Origin: Nocardia brasiliensis NBRC 14402
GTDB taxonomy: Bacteria > Actinomycetota > Actinomycetes > Mycobacteriales > Mycobacteriaceae
Length of the DNA stretch: 64,000 nucleotides
Reading direction: 5' to 3'
NCBI RefSeq assembly: GCF_000308475.2
Contig: NZ_BAFT02000062.1
Location: forward strand, 62,001-126,000
Shown piece by piece: positions 42,738-51,867 of the stretch. The notes beneath the pieces were generated by a model. The model was given only the letters and a program-made list of their open reading frames with translations. It was not told the DNA's origin and searched no databases. The translations under genes and the position numbers were made by a program. Each line of letters starts with the position of its first letter. Position 1 is the first letter of the stretch.

Positions 42738-43856
42738 TCAGGTGGCGGCGGACGCGACGAGTTCGTCGGTGACGACCAGGTTCCCGCCGAGCTGTTTCGC
42801 GCGATACATCAGGTCATCGGCCCGTCGCAGCATCGAGTAGGGCAGCGCGGAATCGCACGTGCCCTCGTAGACCACGACCCCGAGACTCGCGGTCACCGAG
42901 ATCGTTTCCGCCGGCTCGCCCGTCTCCGCGCACACCGCCTGCGGTTCGGAGACGGCCAGCCGTACCCGTTCGGCCTCGGCCTGCGCGGTCCGCTCCGTGA
43001 TCCGGCCGAAGATCACGAACTCTTCCCCACCGGTGCGCGCCACCACGAACGGTGCGCGCAGCACGGCACGCAGGCGCTGCGCCGTCCGCACCAGCACCTC
43101 GTCACCCACCGCGTGACCGAAGCGATCGTTGACGTCCTTGAACCGATCGAGATCGAGCGCGATCGCGTAGACCGGCCTGCGACAACCCGAGCCCGCCAGC
43201 GCCGCCAGGTACAACTCCAGTCCGCGCCGATTCAGCAGCGTGGTCAAGGGGTCACGGACCGCGTCCTGGCGCAGCACCCAGAAGCAGAACTGCATCGCGG
43301 GCATCAGGACGACGCCGCAGGCCGCGGTCATCAGCACGATCGCCGCACCGATCATCGGATCGCCGCCGCCCGCCACCATCCGGCCGGTCAGCAGCACCAC
43401 CGAGAACACCGTCCACACCGCGTGCAGCGCCAGCACTTTCGCGTTGTGCATCACCGCCAGGTAGCCGCCGGTGATCACCAGCAGGGTCAGGCCGAGCGCA
43501 CCGTAGAGCCGGTTGGATTCCTGCAGGTTGGCGACGGTGATCGCGACGTCGGCCGCCCCGAACAGCAGCAGCGATTCGACCCGGGACGGCCACGGCAGCA
43601 GCCACCAGCGCAGCGCCCAGAACACCGCGAACCCGGCGATGATCCAGTCGATCGCGAGACCGAAGTCGTTCGGCGGGCCACCGTCGGAGGACATCGCCAG
43701 CAGGGCGATCCCCGCCAGGAAGACGCCGCCCGCACCGACCACCACCTTCAGCCAGGCCACCGCCGTGTAGGAGTCCAGCGCCCGCGCGAGCCAGGCATAG
43801 TCGGCCGGATCCCGCCACCAAGCTCTGAACATCGCGCCGCTGTGGGCCACCGTCAC
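42738..43856 (-). CDS. Membrane diguanylate cyclase (GGDEF domain)
   Basis: 372 residues. About six membrane helices in the first 190 residues, then a GGDEF domain: DPLTTLLNRRGLELYL, IALDLDRFKDVNDRFGHAVGDEVL and the active-site GGEEF. It would make c-di-GMP from two GTP. The inhibitory I-site RxxD five residues before GGEEF reads RAPF, so product inhibition is probably weak. No EAL domain. It converges on fadE5. Confidence 0.88.
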   Translation of the reverse strand: MTVAHSGAMFRAWWRDPADYAWLARALDSYTAVAWLKVVVGAGGVFLAGIALLAMSSDGGPPNDFGLAIDWIIAGFAVFWALRWWLLPWPSRVESLLLFGAADVAITVANLQESNRLYGALGLTLLVITGGYLAVMHNAKVLALHAVWTVFSVVLLTGRMVAGGGDPMIGAAIVLMTAACGVVLMPAMQFCFWVLRQDAVRDPLTTLLNRRGLELYLAALAGSGCRRPVYAIALDLDRFKDVNDRFGHAVGDEVLVRTAQRLRAVLRAPFVVARTGGEEFVIFGRITERTAQAEAERVRLAVSEPQAVCAETGEPAETISVTASLGVVVYEGTCDSALPYSMLRRADDLMYRAKQLGGNLVVTDELVASAAT

Positions 43857-44277
43857 CGCCTAGTGCAGAGGGATCCGTACCGTGTGCTTGCGACGAGCGC
43901 GGGATCGGGTCGATTAGATCCCACCAGCTACCAGGCAAGTGTATTGCGCCCGGCGCGGCGGCGCATACGGCCGACACCTCGGCGAATGGCCTATTTGTCA
44001 AACATCATTGCTGGTCAGCGGATTGTCTGTCACTCCAACCAAGAGCGCGGACACGACCGGTGGCGCGGAATTGCGCACGGGAGACCGGTTTGCCCGCTTT
44101 GCCGGGCCGCGTCGTGAATCACCAGCAAACGATGCGTGAGATCGCCCGCCGACCGCTGTGAGCAGTTCGTGGTCGATCCGTGCACAGCCGCAGCGGCCCG
44201 GATCGCTCCGGACCGCTGCGCAGAATTCAGGACGCCCCGCCGCCCATCCCCACACTCACGCGGGGCCGATCGGTGAC
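43857..44277. other. 421-bp region without a supported gene
   Basis: The upstream region of the GGDEF gene and the 3' flank of the small secreted protein. Open frames here lack recognisable coding character, signal peptides or start sites. No clear inverted repeat was noticed. Confidence 0.4.
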
Positions 44278-44508
44278 CTACGTGGCGGGCGTGCCCTTGC
44301 CCGAACCGCTCGACAGCTGCTTGACGATGTCGGCGATGGCCTTGCTCGAGCCGGTACCGGTCGGATCGGGTTCGCCCGGGGCGACCACCGGCTGGGCCGC
44401 GCCGGTCTCCAACGGGAGACCCGGCGCCGCACCGGCCATGCCCGACCCGGCGATGATAAGACCGGCCGCCGCGGCCAGGACGACACCGAACACTCGTGTT
44501 TTGCTCAT
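44278..44508 (-). CDS. Small secreted protein, paralogue of the one at 39732
   Basis: 76 residues. Signal peptide (about 1-27, cleavage at AGA-AP), then mature start APGLPLET, a Pro/Val-rich spacer and a short helix GSSKAIADIVKQLSSG. The mature start and the GSSxA...QxLSxG helix match the gene at 39732, though this one has no cysteines. No function known. ATG 44508 follows AAAGGAAGAA. Confidence 0.7.
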   Translation of the reverse strand: MSKTRVFGVVLAAAAGLIIAGSGMAGAAPGLPLETGAAQPVVAPGEPDPTGTGSSKAIADIVKQLSSGSGKGTPAT

Positions 44509-45016
44509 GTAACTTCTTCCTTTAACCGATTTCTTTCCAGGCCGATAACCCGAACGGTTTCAGCCGAAAGCAGTTCTATCACGCATAAACTCGGCCAGCG
44601 ACTATTCAGTCATCGCGGAATTCGGTCACGATTAGCCCTTTGATTGCACCGCGCAAACATCAAGGAAGAACTGCGCCGCGCCACCAACTCGCCTGCTACG
44701 ACCCTATTTTCACCGGCAAAGAAGCCGGTGGCACCAATTTTCCACACGCGAAACCGCAGTACAAGCAATGCGATAGCGGGCCTACATGACCAAGCCGCAG
44801 GCAAATGTACGACAACCTGTCAGCATTGGGCATCGGAACGAATCCGATAAGTGTTAAGCGACCCATGCCGCGGCCGGTCCACAGCAATCCGGCCGCAATT
44901 ATGTGATTCATTACATAACCGGCAGACGTAACATTATCGGCCTTATCCCGAAGGCGGTGCCGAACCGAATCTCGCTGCGCAGCACGCCGATTCGAAGGCG
45001 GCGCACTGAACTGGCC
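44509..45016. other. 508-bp AT-richer intergenic region
   Basis: Between the small secreted protein and the VanW gene 3' end. The GC content drops visibly. It contains ATGTGATTCATTACAT (44901-44916), a near-palindrome of the CRP-like type. No gene is supported. The promoter of the secreted protein probably lies near 44520-44600. Confidence 0.45.
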
Positions 45017-47314
45017 TTACTCGCACTTCACCACGGGGATGGGGTCGTATTTGACGGTGCGGGTCGCGCGGGAGACCTCTTTGCCGGTGCGGCGGTCGGT
45101 GATGATCCGGGTGTCGGAAATGGTGAAGCCCGGGGCGCCCTCGGAGGCGATGCAGTCCTTGCCCTTCGGGAGTTTGATGGTGGACGGCTCGGTCGGCTTG
45201 CTCTTCTCGCCGGTGACCGATTCGACGTTCAACGTCTTGGTGCCCCAAAGTCGAACCGTCACTTCGGAATCCGTGGCGAGCGCCTCGATGAAGACACCGG
45301 TCGGGGTGTTGTTGCGGAAGCGCAGATCGATCGCACCGTCGAACACGGTCGCCTCCCGCGCCGCCGGATACCGGGAGATGTAGTAGCTGTGCTCGGTATG
45401 GCCCGCGTCCTCCATGCCCGCGAAATACGCGGCGTTGTAGAGGGTGGTGGCGAACTGGCTGATGCCGCCGCCGACGGCGGTGGCGGGCCTGCCGTGATCG
45501 ATGATGCCGGACTCCACATAGCCTTCCGCGGCGCCGCGCGGGCCGGTGAAATCGTTGAGCGAGAAGGTATCTCCCGGTTTCACGACGGCGCCGTTGACCT
45601 TCTTGGCGACCACCCGGATGTTCACACCGGAGGGGCCGCTGAAGCCGTTGGTGGTGAACGAACCCATGGTCTCGACGACGCCGAGCCCCTGGGCCGCCTC
45701 GGTGGTCAGCTTCGGCTCGACCTTTTCGTAGACGGCTTGCGCGGCGCGCTCACCCGGCGCGGTGAGCAGCGCCGTGTACTGCTCCAGCGTCTTCGGCCAG
45801 TTGATCTTGTCGCCGACCACGGCGGGCACCACGGTGGGCTTGCCGCCGGTCAGCGCGAAGGTGGCGTCTTTCGCCTCCACCTCGGTGGCCGCCAGCTGCG
45901 GCGCCAGCAAACCGACCGCGATGTTTTGATCCACGGCGAGGGCCAGCCCGCCGTTGCCGTCGGGTGCGAACGACAGCGTCGTCGCGATCTGCTCCGGGTC
46001 GAGCTTGGCGGCCGCCCCCTTGCCCGCGAAGGTGATCGGCGCGCGCACCGCAGGCTCGGCGACGGTACGCAAGGCGATGTCGACGGCTTCCGGTCGCACG
46101 TTCAACGGGGCGGGGTGCACCGGCAGATCCACCGTGAGACCGCTGATCCATTCGTCGATGAGATCTCGGCGCGCGGCGGCGATATCGAGCACGCGTCCCG
46201 GCACCGGGGCGACGGCGACGGGTCTGGCCTTGTCGAAGGCGATGGTGCCCTCGACCGACGGGCGGTCGTGCACGCGTAACGCCTCCAGCTGACGATCCAG
46301 TGCCGCGTCGTCGACCACGCTCACGACCGCGACATCACGAGCGCTGAACAGCGAGGTGAACCGGGTGATCGGATTGAGCGGCTGACCGCCGACCCGCGCC
46401 CAGGTGCGATCCCAGTCGACCGACAGGCCCGCGGCGCTCGGGATCATCCGGGTCTGCACGTCGCCGATACGCAACGGCAGTTCACGCTCGGTGCGCGGGC
46501 CGAGTTCGGCGCGCAGCCGCTCATCCGCCGCCGCGGTGGCCATGCCGCCGACATCGATGCCCGCGACGACCGTGCCGCGCGGCACCTCACCGGAGGACAG
46601 CGCCAGGTCGATCCCGTAGGCGATGCCGACCACGGCGCACACGGCGCCGACCGCGATGCCGGCCCGCCGGATCGTGGTGCGGTCGAATCGCTTCGGCGGC
46701 GGTCCGGAGATCGGGCGGCGCCCCGGCGGCCGCGGCTCAGCGGGCCTGGCGCGGTGCGTGTTCGATGCGGGAGTGGTGACCCGCAGGGGTTCGGTGGGAG
46801 CCGAGTCGCTGACCCACTCCGCGGCCTGGTTCGGCTCATACGGGGCCGGATTCGGCCTTCCCGGAGCCGGGTTCGAGGGATGAGCCGGATTCGATTCGTA
46901 CGGAGCCTGATTCGATCCATACTGGGACGGACTCGGCTCGTACTGGGCCGGGTTCGACTCGTACTGAGAGGGATTCGATCCGTACTGAGTCGGGTTCGAA
47001 CCGTACTGGGCCGAATTCGACTCGTACTGAGCCGAGTTCGATCCGCGCCGCGCCGGATTCGAGCCGTACGGAACCGGGTCCGAGCCGTATGCGGCCGGCC
47101 TCGACCCGTACGGCGCGGGGCTCGACTCGTGCGCGGCCGGGTTCGGCCGGTCGGGTGCGGGGTTCGACGGGCCGGGGGCCGGGTTCGACCCGCCCGGCGC
47201 TTCCCCCGCAGCCCTGTTCGCGCCATTCGCCTGGGCCGACTCGAGCAGCTGGCGTAGGCCCACCTCGCCGCCTGCTTGTCGGCCGCGGCGTCCGGTGCTC
47301 GGCTGGCTCGTCAC
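45017..47314 (-). CDS. VanW-family membrane protein with peptidoglycan-binding-like domains
   Basis: 765 residues. A cytoplasmic low-complexity head with about eleven 8-residue repeats of the form SNPxQYxS, one membrane helix (about 215-235), two tandem putative peptidoglycan-binding domains, then the VanW domain with NDFTGPRGAAEGYVESGIIDHG and GGGISQFATTLYNAAYFAGM. VanW proteins are found near vancomycin-resistance genes, but the role is unknown; a cell-wall role is likely. GTG 47314 is chosen with GGAGGA upstream. Confidence 0.86.
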   Translation of the reverse strand: MTSQPSTGRRGRQAGGEVGLRQLLESAQANGANRAAGEAPGGSNPAPGPSNPAPDRPNPAAHESSPAPYGSRPAAYGSDPVPYGSNPARRGSNSAQYESNSAQYGSNPTQYGSNPSQYESNPAQYEPSPSQYGSNQAPYESNPAHPSNPAPGRPNPAPYEPNQAAEWVSDSAPTEPLRVTTPASNTHRARPAEPRPPGRRPISGPPPKRFDRTTIRRAGIAVGAVCAVVGIAYGIDLALSSGEVPRGTVVAGIDVGGMATAAADERLRAELGPRTERELPLRIGDVQTRMIPSAAGLSVDWDRTWARVGGQPLNPITRFTSLFSARDVAVVSVVDDAALDRQLEALRVHDRPSVEGTIAFDKARPVAVAPVPGRVLDIAAARRDLIDEWISGLTVDLPVHPAPLNVRPEAVDIALRTVAEPAVRAPITFAGKGAAAKLDPEQIATTLSFAPDGNGGLALAVDQNIAVGLLAPQLAATEVEAKDATFALTGGKPTVVPAVVGDKINWPKTLEQYTALLTAPGERAAQAVYEKVEPKLTTEAAQGLGVVETMGSFTTNGFSGPSGVNIRVVAKKVNGAVVKPGDTFSLNDFTGPRGAAEGYVESGIIDHGRPATAVGGGISQFATTLYNAAYFAGMEDAGHTEHSYYISRYPAAREATVFDGAIDLRFRNNTPTGVFIEALATDSEVTVRLWGTKTLNVESVTGEKSKPTEPSTIKLPKGKDCIASEGAPGFTISDTRIITDRRTGKEVSRATRTVKYDPIPVVKCE
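46883..47145. repeat. 24-bp tandem repeats inside the VanW gene
   Basis: About eleven imperfect copies of a 24-bp unit encode SNPxQYxS on the reverse strand. Copy number is likely to vary between strains. The repeats lie in the cytoplasmic head before the membrane helix. Confidence 0.8.
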
Positions 47315-47652
47315 GAACCGTCCTCCCCGTTCGGGTGTCTTCGGGACCCGCCCGGTGCGAGTCACCCGCCAACGATAGTGCGCCGTCCCGACGACGTCAG
47401 GCGAGCACCGAAGTGCAGCTAACCGCCCGCAAAGCGCCGGGTGACACACGCAAAGGGCCCCGCGCAGTTGCCGGGTCGGGGGTCTGGCAACTACGCGGAG
47501 CCGATCTGATTATCGGTAGGGCGCACCATGCGTTACACAGCCGGGCAAATTCGATTCGCACCGGCGCGAGACAATCGAGGACGACCTCTCGCCACCAGGG
47601 CTCGCAGAGCGTCCGGACGGACGTCCGGCGTCGCATACACGAGGGAGATGGA
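47315..47652. other. 338-bp divergent promoter region of VanW and gnd genes
   Basis: Contains a 13-bp hairpin with one mismatch (47460-47498: CCGCGCAGTTGCC and GGCAACTACGCGG, loop of 13) and a smaller one (CCGAT-CTGATT-ATCGG, 47501-47516). These may be an attenuator or regulator site for gnd or mark a transcript end. No gene is supported here. Confidence 0.45.
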
Positions 47653-48681
47653 ATGCAGCTGGGAATGATCGGCCTCGGCCGGATGGGCGCCAACATCGTG
47701 CGCCGCATCGTCAAGGACGGGCACACCGCGGTCGGCTACGAACGTCGCCCCAAGGCCATCGACGAACTGCGGCAGGAACTCGGCGACGATTTCCGGGGCA
47801 GCACCGACCTCACGGAATTCGTGCAGGCGCTGCAGACACCGCGGGTGGTGTGGGTGATGATCCCGGCGGGCGCCACCGGCGCGGTCATCGATCAGGTCGC
47901 CGAACTGCTCGAACCCGGCGATATCATCATCGACGGTGGTAACAGCCGCTATCACGAGGACATCGCCCGGGCCGAGCGGCTGACCCCGAAGGGCATCCAC
48001 TACGTGGACATCGGCACCTCGGGCGGCGTCTTCGGCCTGACCCGCGGCTTCTGCCTGATGATCGGCGGTGAGCCGGAGCCGGTGCGATATCTGGATCCGC
48101 TGTTGCGTTCCATCGCGCCGGGTGTCGAGGCGGCCGAACGGACGCCGGGACGGACGGGCGAGCCGTCCCCGGCCGAGCAGGGCTACCTGCACTGCGGTCC
48201 GGCGGGCGCGGGTCATTTCGTGAAGATGGTGCACAACGGCATCGAGTACGGGGCGATGGCGGCCTACGCCGAGGGGCTGAACATCTTGCACAAGGCCAAC
48301 TTCGGCGCGGAGCACGCCGGCGAGTTCTCGGCCGAGGAGACCCCGCTCGAGCATCCCGAGCACTACCGGTACGACCTCGACATCCCCGAGGTCACCGAGG
48401 TGTGGCGGCGCGGTTCGGTGGTCGCCTCGTGGTTGCTGGACCTCACCGCGAGCGCGCTGTACGCCGATCCGAACCTGGATTCCTACAGCGGGCGGGTCTC
48501 CGATTCCGGCGAGGGCCGGTGGACCCTGGACGCCGCGATCGACACCGGGGTGCCCGCACCGGTGCTCGCCGCCGCGGTGTTCCAGCGGTTCTCCTCGCGC
48601 GGGGAATCGCTGTACGCGGACAAGATGCTCTCGGCCATGCGCAAAGCCTTCGGCGGGCACAACGAGCTGCCCGGAAAGTGA
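47653..48681 (+). CDS. gnd: 6-phosphogluconate dehydrogenase (decarboxylating)
   Basis: 342 residues, the short form. GLGRMGANIVRR at the N-terminus (nucleotide binding), IDGGNSRYHEDI, and HFVKMVHNGIEYGAM with the catalytic lysine. The length and the YERRPKAI loop after strand 2 point to the NAD-type short enzyme. It oxidises 6-phosphogluconate to ribulose 5-phosphate in the pentose phosphate pathway. ATG 47653 follows GAGGGAGAT. Confidence 0.92.
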   Translation: MQLGMIGLGRMGANIVRRIVKDGHTAVGYERRPKAIDELRQELGDDFRGSTDLTEFVQALQTPRVVWVMIPAGATGAVIDQVAELLEPGDIIIDGGNSRYHEDIARAERLTPKGIHYVDIGTSGGVFGLTRGFCLMIGGEPEPVRYLDPLLRSIAPGVEAAERTPGRTGEPSPAEQGYLHCGPAGAGHFVKMVHNGIEYGAMAAYAEGLNILHKANFGAEHAGEFSAEETPLEHPEHYRYDLDIPEVTEVWRRGSVVASWLLDLTASALYADPNLDSYSGRVSDSGEGRWTLDAAIDTGVPAPVLAAAVFQRFSSRGESLYADKMLSAMRKAFGGHNELPGK

Positions 48682-48724
48682 CCGACGGCCGCGGCCCCGC
48701 GAGTGCGGGCGCCGCGGCCGTCGG
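48682..48724. terminator. Strong hairpin between gnd and the 28-residue ORF
   Basis: Perfect 14-base arms CCGACGGCCGCGGC / GCCGCGGCCGTCGG with an inner CCCGC-GAGT-GCGGG stem, starting directly after the gnd stop. No T tract. It lies between convergent transcripts and can end both. Confidence 0.75.
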
Positions 48725-48732
48725 CGCGGGGA

Positions 48733-48819
48733 TCAGAAGCCGGCGGCCTGGGCCATCAGCTTGGCGACCGCCAGCGGGCCGTACCAGAACAGATAGTTGA
48801 GTCCATAGAGAAATGCCAT
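48733..48819 (-). CDS. 28-residue membrane micropeptide
   Basis: Sequence runs MAFLYGLNYLFWYGPLAVAK then LMAQAAGF: one hydrophobic helix with a central Trp-Tyr-Gly-Pro and one lysine. It starts 15 bp after the stop of the lipase-like gene; AAAAGGA overlapping that stop is its ribosome-binding site, about 9 bp from ATG. So it is translated as the third gene of the unit. No function known. It is too short for normal gene calling. Confidence 0.6.
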   Translation of the reverse strand: MAFLYGLNYLFWYGPLAVAKLMAQAAGF

Positions 48820-48834
48820 GGCGGTCAGTCCTTT

Positions 48835-50160
48835 TCAGTCGAAGTTACGGTCGATCCAGTCGATCGTCTGCATGCCGAACAGGTCGGTGCCCCAGCCGTA
48901 GATGTCGGTGAGCATCCGGACCATGCTGCAATCGGTCGGCTGGTAGGTGACGTCGGCACCACCCGCCCGATAGATCTCGGCCAGTTCCCGCGAGTCCTTG
49001 GCGGGCACCAGCGACATGGGTGAGTCGTCGGCGGCGCAGGAGGTGATGGCCACCTTGGCCTTCGGCGTCCCGGATCGGCCGAGGATGTTCTCCTCGAACG
49101 CGTGCTGGAAAGCGGGCTCGTCGGCGGGGCTGAGCCCCGAGTTGAACAGCGTGTTGAGCGGCAGGAAGGGCAGCCCGAAGTACGCGGGCGTCTGGCACTG
49201 CGTGCGGAACGCGTTGGCCAGCGCGACACCCGCCGGGTTCAGCTTCTCGTTCACCCGCATCTCCGGGTACGCGGGCTCCAGCCCGAGCAGGGTCGCCAGC
49301 GCGAAGCCCGAGCCCACCGAACCGTCGGCGACCCGCATGAAGTTGCGCGGGTTGACGACCATGCCTTCCAGCACAGCGGTTTTCACGTCGAGTTCGGGTG
49401 CGTAGGTCGGCTGCAGTTCGGCGGAGAACGCCGCCCCGACCCCGCCGCCCGCGATACCGAACAGCGAAATCGGCGCCTTCGGATTCAGTCCGGCCTCCTG
49501 GTAGCCCAAAGCCGCACGGACGCCGTCGAGTTGGGCGTGCGCGGCGAACTTGCCCGCGAACACGCCGTGCGGCTTGCGATCTCCGTCGTTGCCCACGTCG
49601 GAGATCATCACCGCGTAACCCTTGTCGAACATCAGCGCCAGCGGTCCGAGCGCCGACCACGACGAGCCGTCCAGCGGATCACCACCGGTCCACTGCGTAC
49701 TCGGGTGGCAGGACCAGCCGACGCTGTCGTTGGCCTCCTGATAGGAGACAACCTTCTTCTCCCCCACCGGTGCACCGTGATTCGGGATCATCAGGATGCC
49801 GGTGCTGATCATCGGGGTGACGCCGTCGATGCCGGTGGTCACGTACATCAGCTTGTACGCCTCGATATCGGGCGGGGTGATGCCGAGGAACATCACGTCG
49901 ACCTTCTTGGCCTTGAGCAGCGTGCCCGGCTGCTCGGTGCCGGTCAGCGGCGGTTCCTCGTAGAACGGGTCATTGGCGAGCAGCGCCTGGAACGCCTGAT
50001 CCGGCGGAACCGGTTGCGCGCCTTGGATCTGCCCGACGACGAAGCCGTTGAAGACCTTGTCCAGTCCGGGTGTGCCCTGCGGACCCGGTTCCGCCGCCGC
50101 GGTGCCCGCGGACAACAGCAGGGCGGTGGCCGTCGCGACCGCCACGGTCAATCGTTTCAT
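48835..50160 (-). CDS. Secreted lipase-like (LIP family) protein lacking the nucleophile
   Basis: 441 residues. Signal peptide (about 1-23, AAA-EPG). The LIP-type alpha/beta hydrolase fold is seen in DVMFLGITPPDIEAYKLMYVTTG, VVSYQEANDS, and DGVRAALGYQEAGLNPKAPISLFGIAGGGVGA. The expected G-x-S-x-G is G-I-A-G-G: Ala237 (codon GCG) stands in place of the serine. Asp and His of a triad may be kept near the C-terminus. It probably binds rather than hydrolyses, or is regulatory. Its ATG is 1 bp from the stop of the upstream gene. Confidence 0.82.
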   Translation of the reverse strand: MKRLTVAVATATALLLSAGTAAAEPGPQGTPGLDKVFNGFVVGQIQGAQPVPPDQAFQALLANDPFYEEPPLTGTEQPGTLLKAKKVDVMFLGITPPDIEAYKLMYVTTGIDGVTPMISTGILMIPNHGAPVGEKKVVSYQEANDSVGWSCHPSTQWTGGDPLDGSSWSALGPLALMFDKGYAVMISDVGNDGDRKPHGVFAGKFAAHAQLDGVRAALGYQEAGLNPKAPISLFGIAGGGVGAAFSAELQPTYAPELDVKTAVLEGMVVNPRNFMRVADGSVGSGFALATLLGLEPAYPEMRVNEKLNPAGVALANAFRTQCQTPAYFGLPFLPLNTLFNSGLSPADEPAFQHAFEENILGRSGTPKAKVAITSCAADDSPMSLVPAKDSRELAEIYRAGGADVTYQPTDCSMVRMLTDIYGWGTDLFGMQTIDWIDRNFD

Positions 50161-50161
50161 C

Positions 50162-51433
50162 TCAGCGCACCGCCATCGTCTCGGTCGGGGTCACTTGCAG
50201 CTGGCGCGCCGCCGAGTCCAGCAGCTGCGGGATGTTGAACAGCGGACGATGCGATTCCAGCTGCACCTCGTAGGGGGTACGCATCACAGCTTCCAGTGCG
50301 GGCCAGTTGTTCTCGACCTGGAACTTGTACTTGGGCAGCAACTCGGTGGTGATGTAGTCCCAGCGCGCATCGAACTCCGACCAATTCCAGTCCGGCAGCG
50401 GCAAAGTCAACAACCCCGGGCGCCCGTCGGCCATGGTGACCGGGATGCGCACGGGGTGGAATTCCCGCGGCGGCGCGACACCGGCGACCGACGGCGATCC
50501 CGCCGCGCCGCTGACGTAGGTGATCGCTTCGCCGACCACGCCCTTGTAGTTGCGCGTCTCGTCCCACTGATCCCGGATGGCCCAATACTGTTCGCGGCGC
50601 AGCAGTGCCGCGTTGCCCGCGGCGATCCGGTCCTGATCGCCGGAGGCCACGTCCCGCCAGGCGGCCAGCACCTCGCCGTCGAACAGTCCGGCCGCGTGGA
50701 ACTCCGCCAGCGCCGGCAGACCCTCGGTGACGTACGCATCGTGCATCGGCATCAGATCCGAGAATATGTTCTTCTGCATCACCAGGATCATCCCGATGAG
50801 GTAGTGCAGGTCCGCCGGGGTGATCTGCGGACCGGCCGCGGCGAGGGCGCGCAGGCCGCTCGGAAGTTGCGCCACCGCTTGCGGTCCCGCGGTCTGCTCG
50901 ACCGCGGCCAGGATGCCGCGCGCGGATTCGGACAGGCCGGGCAGGCTGTAGATATTGCCCATCAGCTCGAAATCGACCAGCCCGCCGCCGAAGTCGGCGC
51001 CGACCTGGCCGCCCATGCCCGCCCATTGCAGTTCGCGATGGCTCAACTGCAGGTCTTCGTAATAGCGGTAGGACTTGATCAGGTTGGCGCGGTTGGCTTC
51101 CACGCCCGCGCGCGGGTCCCAGGACCGCAGGTCGATACCGGCCTTGCCGGTCGCGTCGACGAGCCAATATTGATAGAGCAGCGCGGCGTACCGAGTCGGC
51201 GCGATACCTTGTGCCCGCGCCTCGTCGAGCAGACCGCGCAATTCGGCCGCGTCGTAGGGCAATTCCGGGTTGACTCCGCCGGGTCCGCTCGCCGCGTCCC
51301 GATTCACCAGCGGTAGATCCAGGTAGCGGGCCAGGTCACCGGCCGCCCCCGCCGGGGCCGCGGCGGCGAGTCCGAGACCCACCGCGGCCGTGAGGGCCAG
51401 CGCGGTGGCGCGCAGCGCCATACCGATTCGCAT
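50162..51433 (-). CDS. Secreted protein of unknown function, operon with lipase-like gene
   Basis: 423 residues. Signal peptide MRIGMALRATALALTAAVGL, cleaved near AGA-AGD. The mature part is helical, with LPLVNRDAASGPGGVNPELPYDAAELRGLLDEA at the start, many Trp/Tyr, and GGQVGADFGGGLVDFELMGNIYS. No family is recognised. ATG 51433 is chosen because the signal peptide begins there. It lies directly upstream of the lipase-like gene, with a shared promoter region before it, so the two probably act together outside the membrane. Confidence 0.72.
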   Translation of the reverse strand: MRIGMALRATALALTAAVGLGLAAAAPAGAAGDLARYLDLPLVNRDAASGPGGVNPELPYDAAELRGLLDEARAQGIAPTRYAALLYQYWLVDATGKAGIDLRSWDPRAGVEANRANLIKSYRYYEDLQLSHRELQWAGMGGQVGADFGGGLVDFELMGNIYSLPGLSESARGILAAVEQTAGPQAVAQLPSGLRALAAAGPQITPADLHYLIGMILVMQKNIFSDLMPMHDAYVTEGLPALAEFHAAGLFDGEVLAAWRDVASGDQDRIAAGNAALLRREQYWAIRDQWDETRNYKGVVGEAITYVSGAAGSPSVAGVAPPREFHPVRIPVTMADGRPGLLTLPLPDWNWSEFDARWDYITTELLPKYKFQVENNWPALEAVMRTPYEVQLESHRPLFNIPQLLDSAARQLQVTPTETMAVR

Positions 51434-51867
51434 CAGCTGTTCAGCCTTCCTCTCTGCTTGCTCGAGTCGAACAATTCGTTGAGCGAAGAGATGTCTTTTC
51501 AGTAGCTGCGTGTTCGTTGCGCGGTGACAAAACGCACGTTTCACCACCGGATACCGCTAGCACAGTAGGTGACGTGCAGGTAAACACACAGATCAGCCCC
51601 GCCGCAAGAACGAATGTGACCGATCGGCAGCAACCGAATTAAAGCTGTAACACGAAAGTTGCCTGCTAGTAGCTAATAAATCATTGAATTAATACAGTGA
51701 AATGCGACTCGAATCGTGACAGACATTCATGACAAACCTCACAGCAGCACCCGGCCCCGCATCGCGGCAACCGGGGACTACCCGAATCGCACCGTCTCAG
51801 ACAGAATGAGGCGGACAACTACGTCCACGGACCGCGCGGCTCGCGGCCCGGATAGTGGGGTGAATCC
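51434..51867. other. 434-bp divergent promoter region of the secreted-protein unit and ephD
   Basis: AT-richer than the rest, most of all at 51640-51710 (TTAAAGCTGTAAC, AATAAATCATTGAATTAATA), which fits promoter DNA. No open frame is convincing. No perfect long palindrome was seen. Confidence 0.45.

Noticed and set aside
43857..44277. Small frames in the gap after the GGDEF gene
   Set aside because: None has signal peptide, ribosome-binding site or coding bias that could be supported.
46754..47257. A 167-codon Arg/Val-rich frame opposite the VanW repeats
   Set aside because: It is the complement of the octapeptide repeats, so the periodicity and open frame are a by-product.
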